This document shows positions 13,383-14,305 of a stretch of DNA of 14,305 bases, piece by piece. Made by a program: the position numbers and the translations under genes. How positions within the stretch are numbered: position 1 is the stretch's first letter; each line of letters starts with the position of its first letter. Under the pieces are notes generated by a model. The model had not been told where the DNA came from. It did no database searches and worked only from the letters and a program-made list of their open reading frames with translations. Source of the stretch: Dactylosporangium aurantiacum (GTDB lineage Bacteria > Actinomycetota > Actinomycetes > Mycobacteriales > Micromonosporaceae); contig NZ_JNYJ01000091.1 of the NCBI RefSeq assembly GCF_000716715.1, forward strand, positions 1-14,305. The letters run 5' to 3'.

Positions 13383-14148
13383 AGGTCCTAACAGAGTTGA
13401 TCGGGGGTCTTCCGTCCTTTGTGGAGGATGATCTAACATCTTCGGCCGTGAGGCGTGGTGAACAGCCGCCGTGGATCGTGCCGGACGGGCTGTGGCAGCG
13501 CATCTGGGATTCGGGTCCAGGATGACCTGCTGGCGACGGCTGGAGGAGTGGAACCGGGCCGGGGTCTGGAGCAGGTGCATGAGCTGCTCCTGGCCGAGCT
13601 GCACGCCGCGGGCAAGCTGGACTGGTCGCGAGCGGTGATCGACTCCTCCCACGTGCGAGCCGCTCGTCGTGGCCCAAAAGCGGTCCGAGCACCTGAGGCC
13701 CGGTCGACCGCGCCCGAGCGGGCTCCAAGCATCACGTCCTGACCGAGGGCGCCGGCATCCCCCTGGCCGTCTCACTCACCGGCGGCAACCGCAACGACGT
13801 CACCCAACTCCTGCCACTGATCGACAAGCTCCCACCCGTGCGAGGCCGCCGTGGCCGGCCCCGCCAACGCCCCGACCAGGTGTTCGCCGACCGCGCCTAC
13901 GACCACGACAAGTACCGCCGAGCCGTACGCGCCAAGGGCATCCGCCCCCGCATCGCCCGCCGGGGCACACCCCACTGCTCCGGGCTCGGCGTGTTCAGGT
14001 GGGTCGTCGAGCGCACGATCGCCTGGTACCACGGCATGAAACGGCTCCGCATCCGGTGGGAACGCCGTGACGACATCCACGAAGCCTTCCTCGGCCTTGC
14101 GACCTGCATCATTACGTACCGACACGTCGCGCGACTTCGTTAGGACCT
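13383..14148. mobile_element. Relic of an IS5-family insertion sequence
   Basis: The ends match: AGGTCCTAAC at 13383-13392 is repeated inverted at 14139-14148, and further matched bases extend inward (AGAGTTG versus GAAGTCG). The 766-bp element contains a broken IS5-type transposase. I saw no convincing target-site duplication: the flanks are CTCAT on the left and CTTAG on the right. Confidence 0.75.
13448..14143 (+). pseudogene. IS5-family DDE transposase, internally deleted and frameshifted
   Basis: GTG 13448 begins RRGEQPPWIVPDGLWQRI, the usual N terminus. The sequence then jumps to GFGSRMTCWRRLEEWNRAGV, with roughly 45 codons (the EPLLP to FLP segment) lost at about 13505. Later pieces are HELLLAELHAAGKLDWSRAV, IDSSHVRAARRGPK, KHHVLTEGAGIPLAVSLTGG, VFADRAYDHDKYRR and GVFRWVVERTIAWYHG, up to TAG 14141-14143. 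The three acidic catalytic residues (in IDSSH, FADRAYD and WVVER) all survive but lie in different frames. One-base losses near 13565 and 13670 and an in-frame TGA at 13694-13696 rule out activity. Confidence 0.8.
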
Positions 14149-14163
14149 CTTAGCCCGCCACCG

Positions 14164-14185
14164 GCGCACCACTGCACCGGTGCGC
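14164..14185. repeat. Small GC hairpin beside the IS relic
   Basis: GCGCACC (14164-14170) and GGTGCGC (14179-14185) form a 7-bp stem with an 8-base loop. It lies just past the stop of the partial minus-strand frame at the right edge and could terminate it. Confidence 0.35.
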
Positions 14186-14201
14186 ACATCTAAGCGCCTG
14201 A

Positions 14202-14305
14202 TCAAAAGTTCTGTCCGTAACCCTCGGGCAGCCAGGGTGAGGTCCAGGGCGCTGCGGTGGTGAGGTTCTGGTCGTGGGTTCTGTTGCGGAAGAACGCGTG
14301 TGCTT
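14202..14305 (-). CDS. Partial C terminus of an unidentified protein, cut by the window edge
   Basis: A minus-strand frame enters from the right edge and ends at TGA 14204-14202 with AHAFFRNRTHDQNLTTAAPW followed by TSPWLPEGYGQNF. Its balanced aromatic and polar composition looks like real protein, but 33 codons are not enough to name it. A small hairpin follows the stop. Confidence 0.35.
   Translation of the reverse strand, partial: AHAFFRNRTHDQNLTTAAPWTSPWLPEGYGQNF

Noticed and set aside
1..14305. CRISPR arrays, rRNA, intact tRNA or prophage structural genes
   Set aside because: I looked for regular repeats, conserved RNA motifs and phage gene blocks and found none beyond the tRNA 3' remnant.

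Overview
High-GC actinobacterial DNA. GC-rich third codon positions, GTG starts, GGAGG-type ribosome binding sites and the families present (AraC/TetR regulators, region-4 sigma with CxC tail, CGNR zinc finger, DUF2382/GlsB stress proteins, IS5-type transposase) fit a soil actinomycete, perhaps Micromonosporaceae; the genus is inference. There is no rRNA, intact tRNA, CRISPR array or intact integrase.

Layout. 1-370: tail of an unrecognised open frame, a 3' tRNA remnant (minus strand) and a strong hairpin. 399-2653 (minus): an intact two-gene operon, an SPFH protein with a C-terminal GYF_2 domain followed by an eight-cysteine zinc-ribbon membrane protein, with a recognisable promoter. 2961-4902: decayed genes, namely a frameshifted GlsB-type membrane protein, a beta-propeller membrane protein that lost its N terminus where a transposase remnant abuts it, and a possible regulator tail. 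4921-6447: an intact TetR repressor and a deiodinase-like redoxin gene sharing three copies of one 16-bp operator. 6522-7338: a SnoaL-like domain joined to the back half of a sigma factor, both frameshifted. 7315-9946 (minus): YciI-like protein, second TetR with its own operator, beta-hydroxyacid dehydrogenase and SDR. 10061-10999: a divergent AraC regulator. 11008-13175 (minus): broken CGNR, DUF2382, PAP2 and DUF2238 genes. 13383-14148: an IS5-family relic with matching ends but a ruined transposase. A partial minus-strand frame runs off the right edge.

Function. The intact middle looks like a small-molecule or redox-stress neighbourhood: two TetR repressors that each carry a cysteine in a GCP.G.L..EL motif, a thiol redoxin, a YciI protein and two NAD(P)H oxidoreductases, with an AraC protein probably controlling the divergent dehydrogenase pair.

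The most notable global pattern is that most frame breaks in the broken genes can be repaired by restoring one base to a short homopolymer (about eleven cases), while about 7 kb of intact genes between them shows none. This favours clustered gene decay over uniform sequencing error, though only reads can decide.
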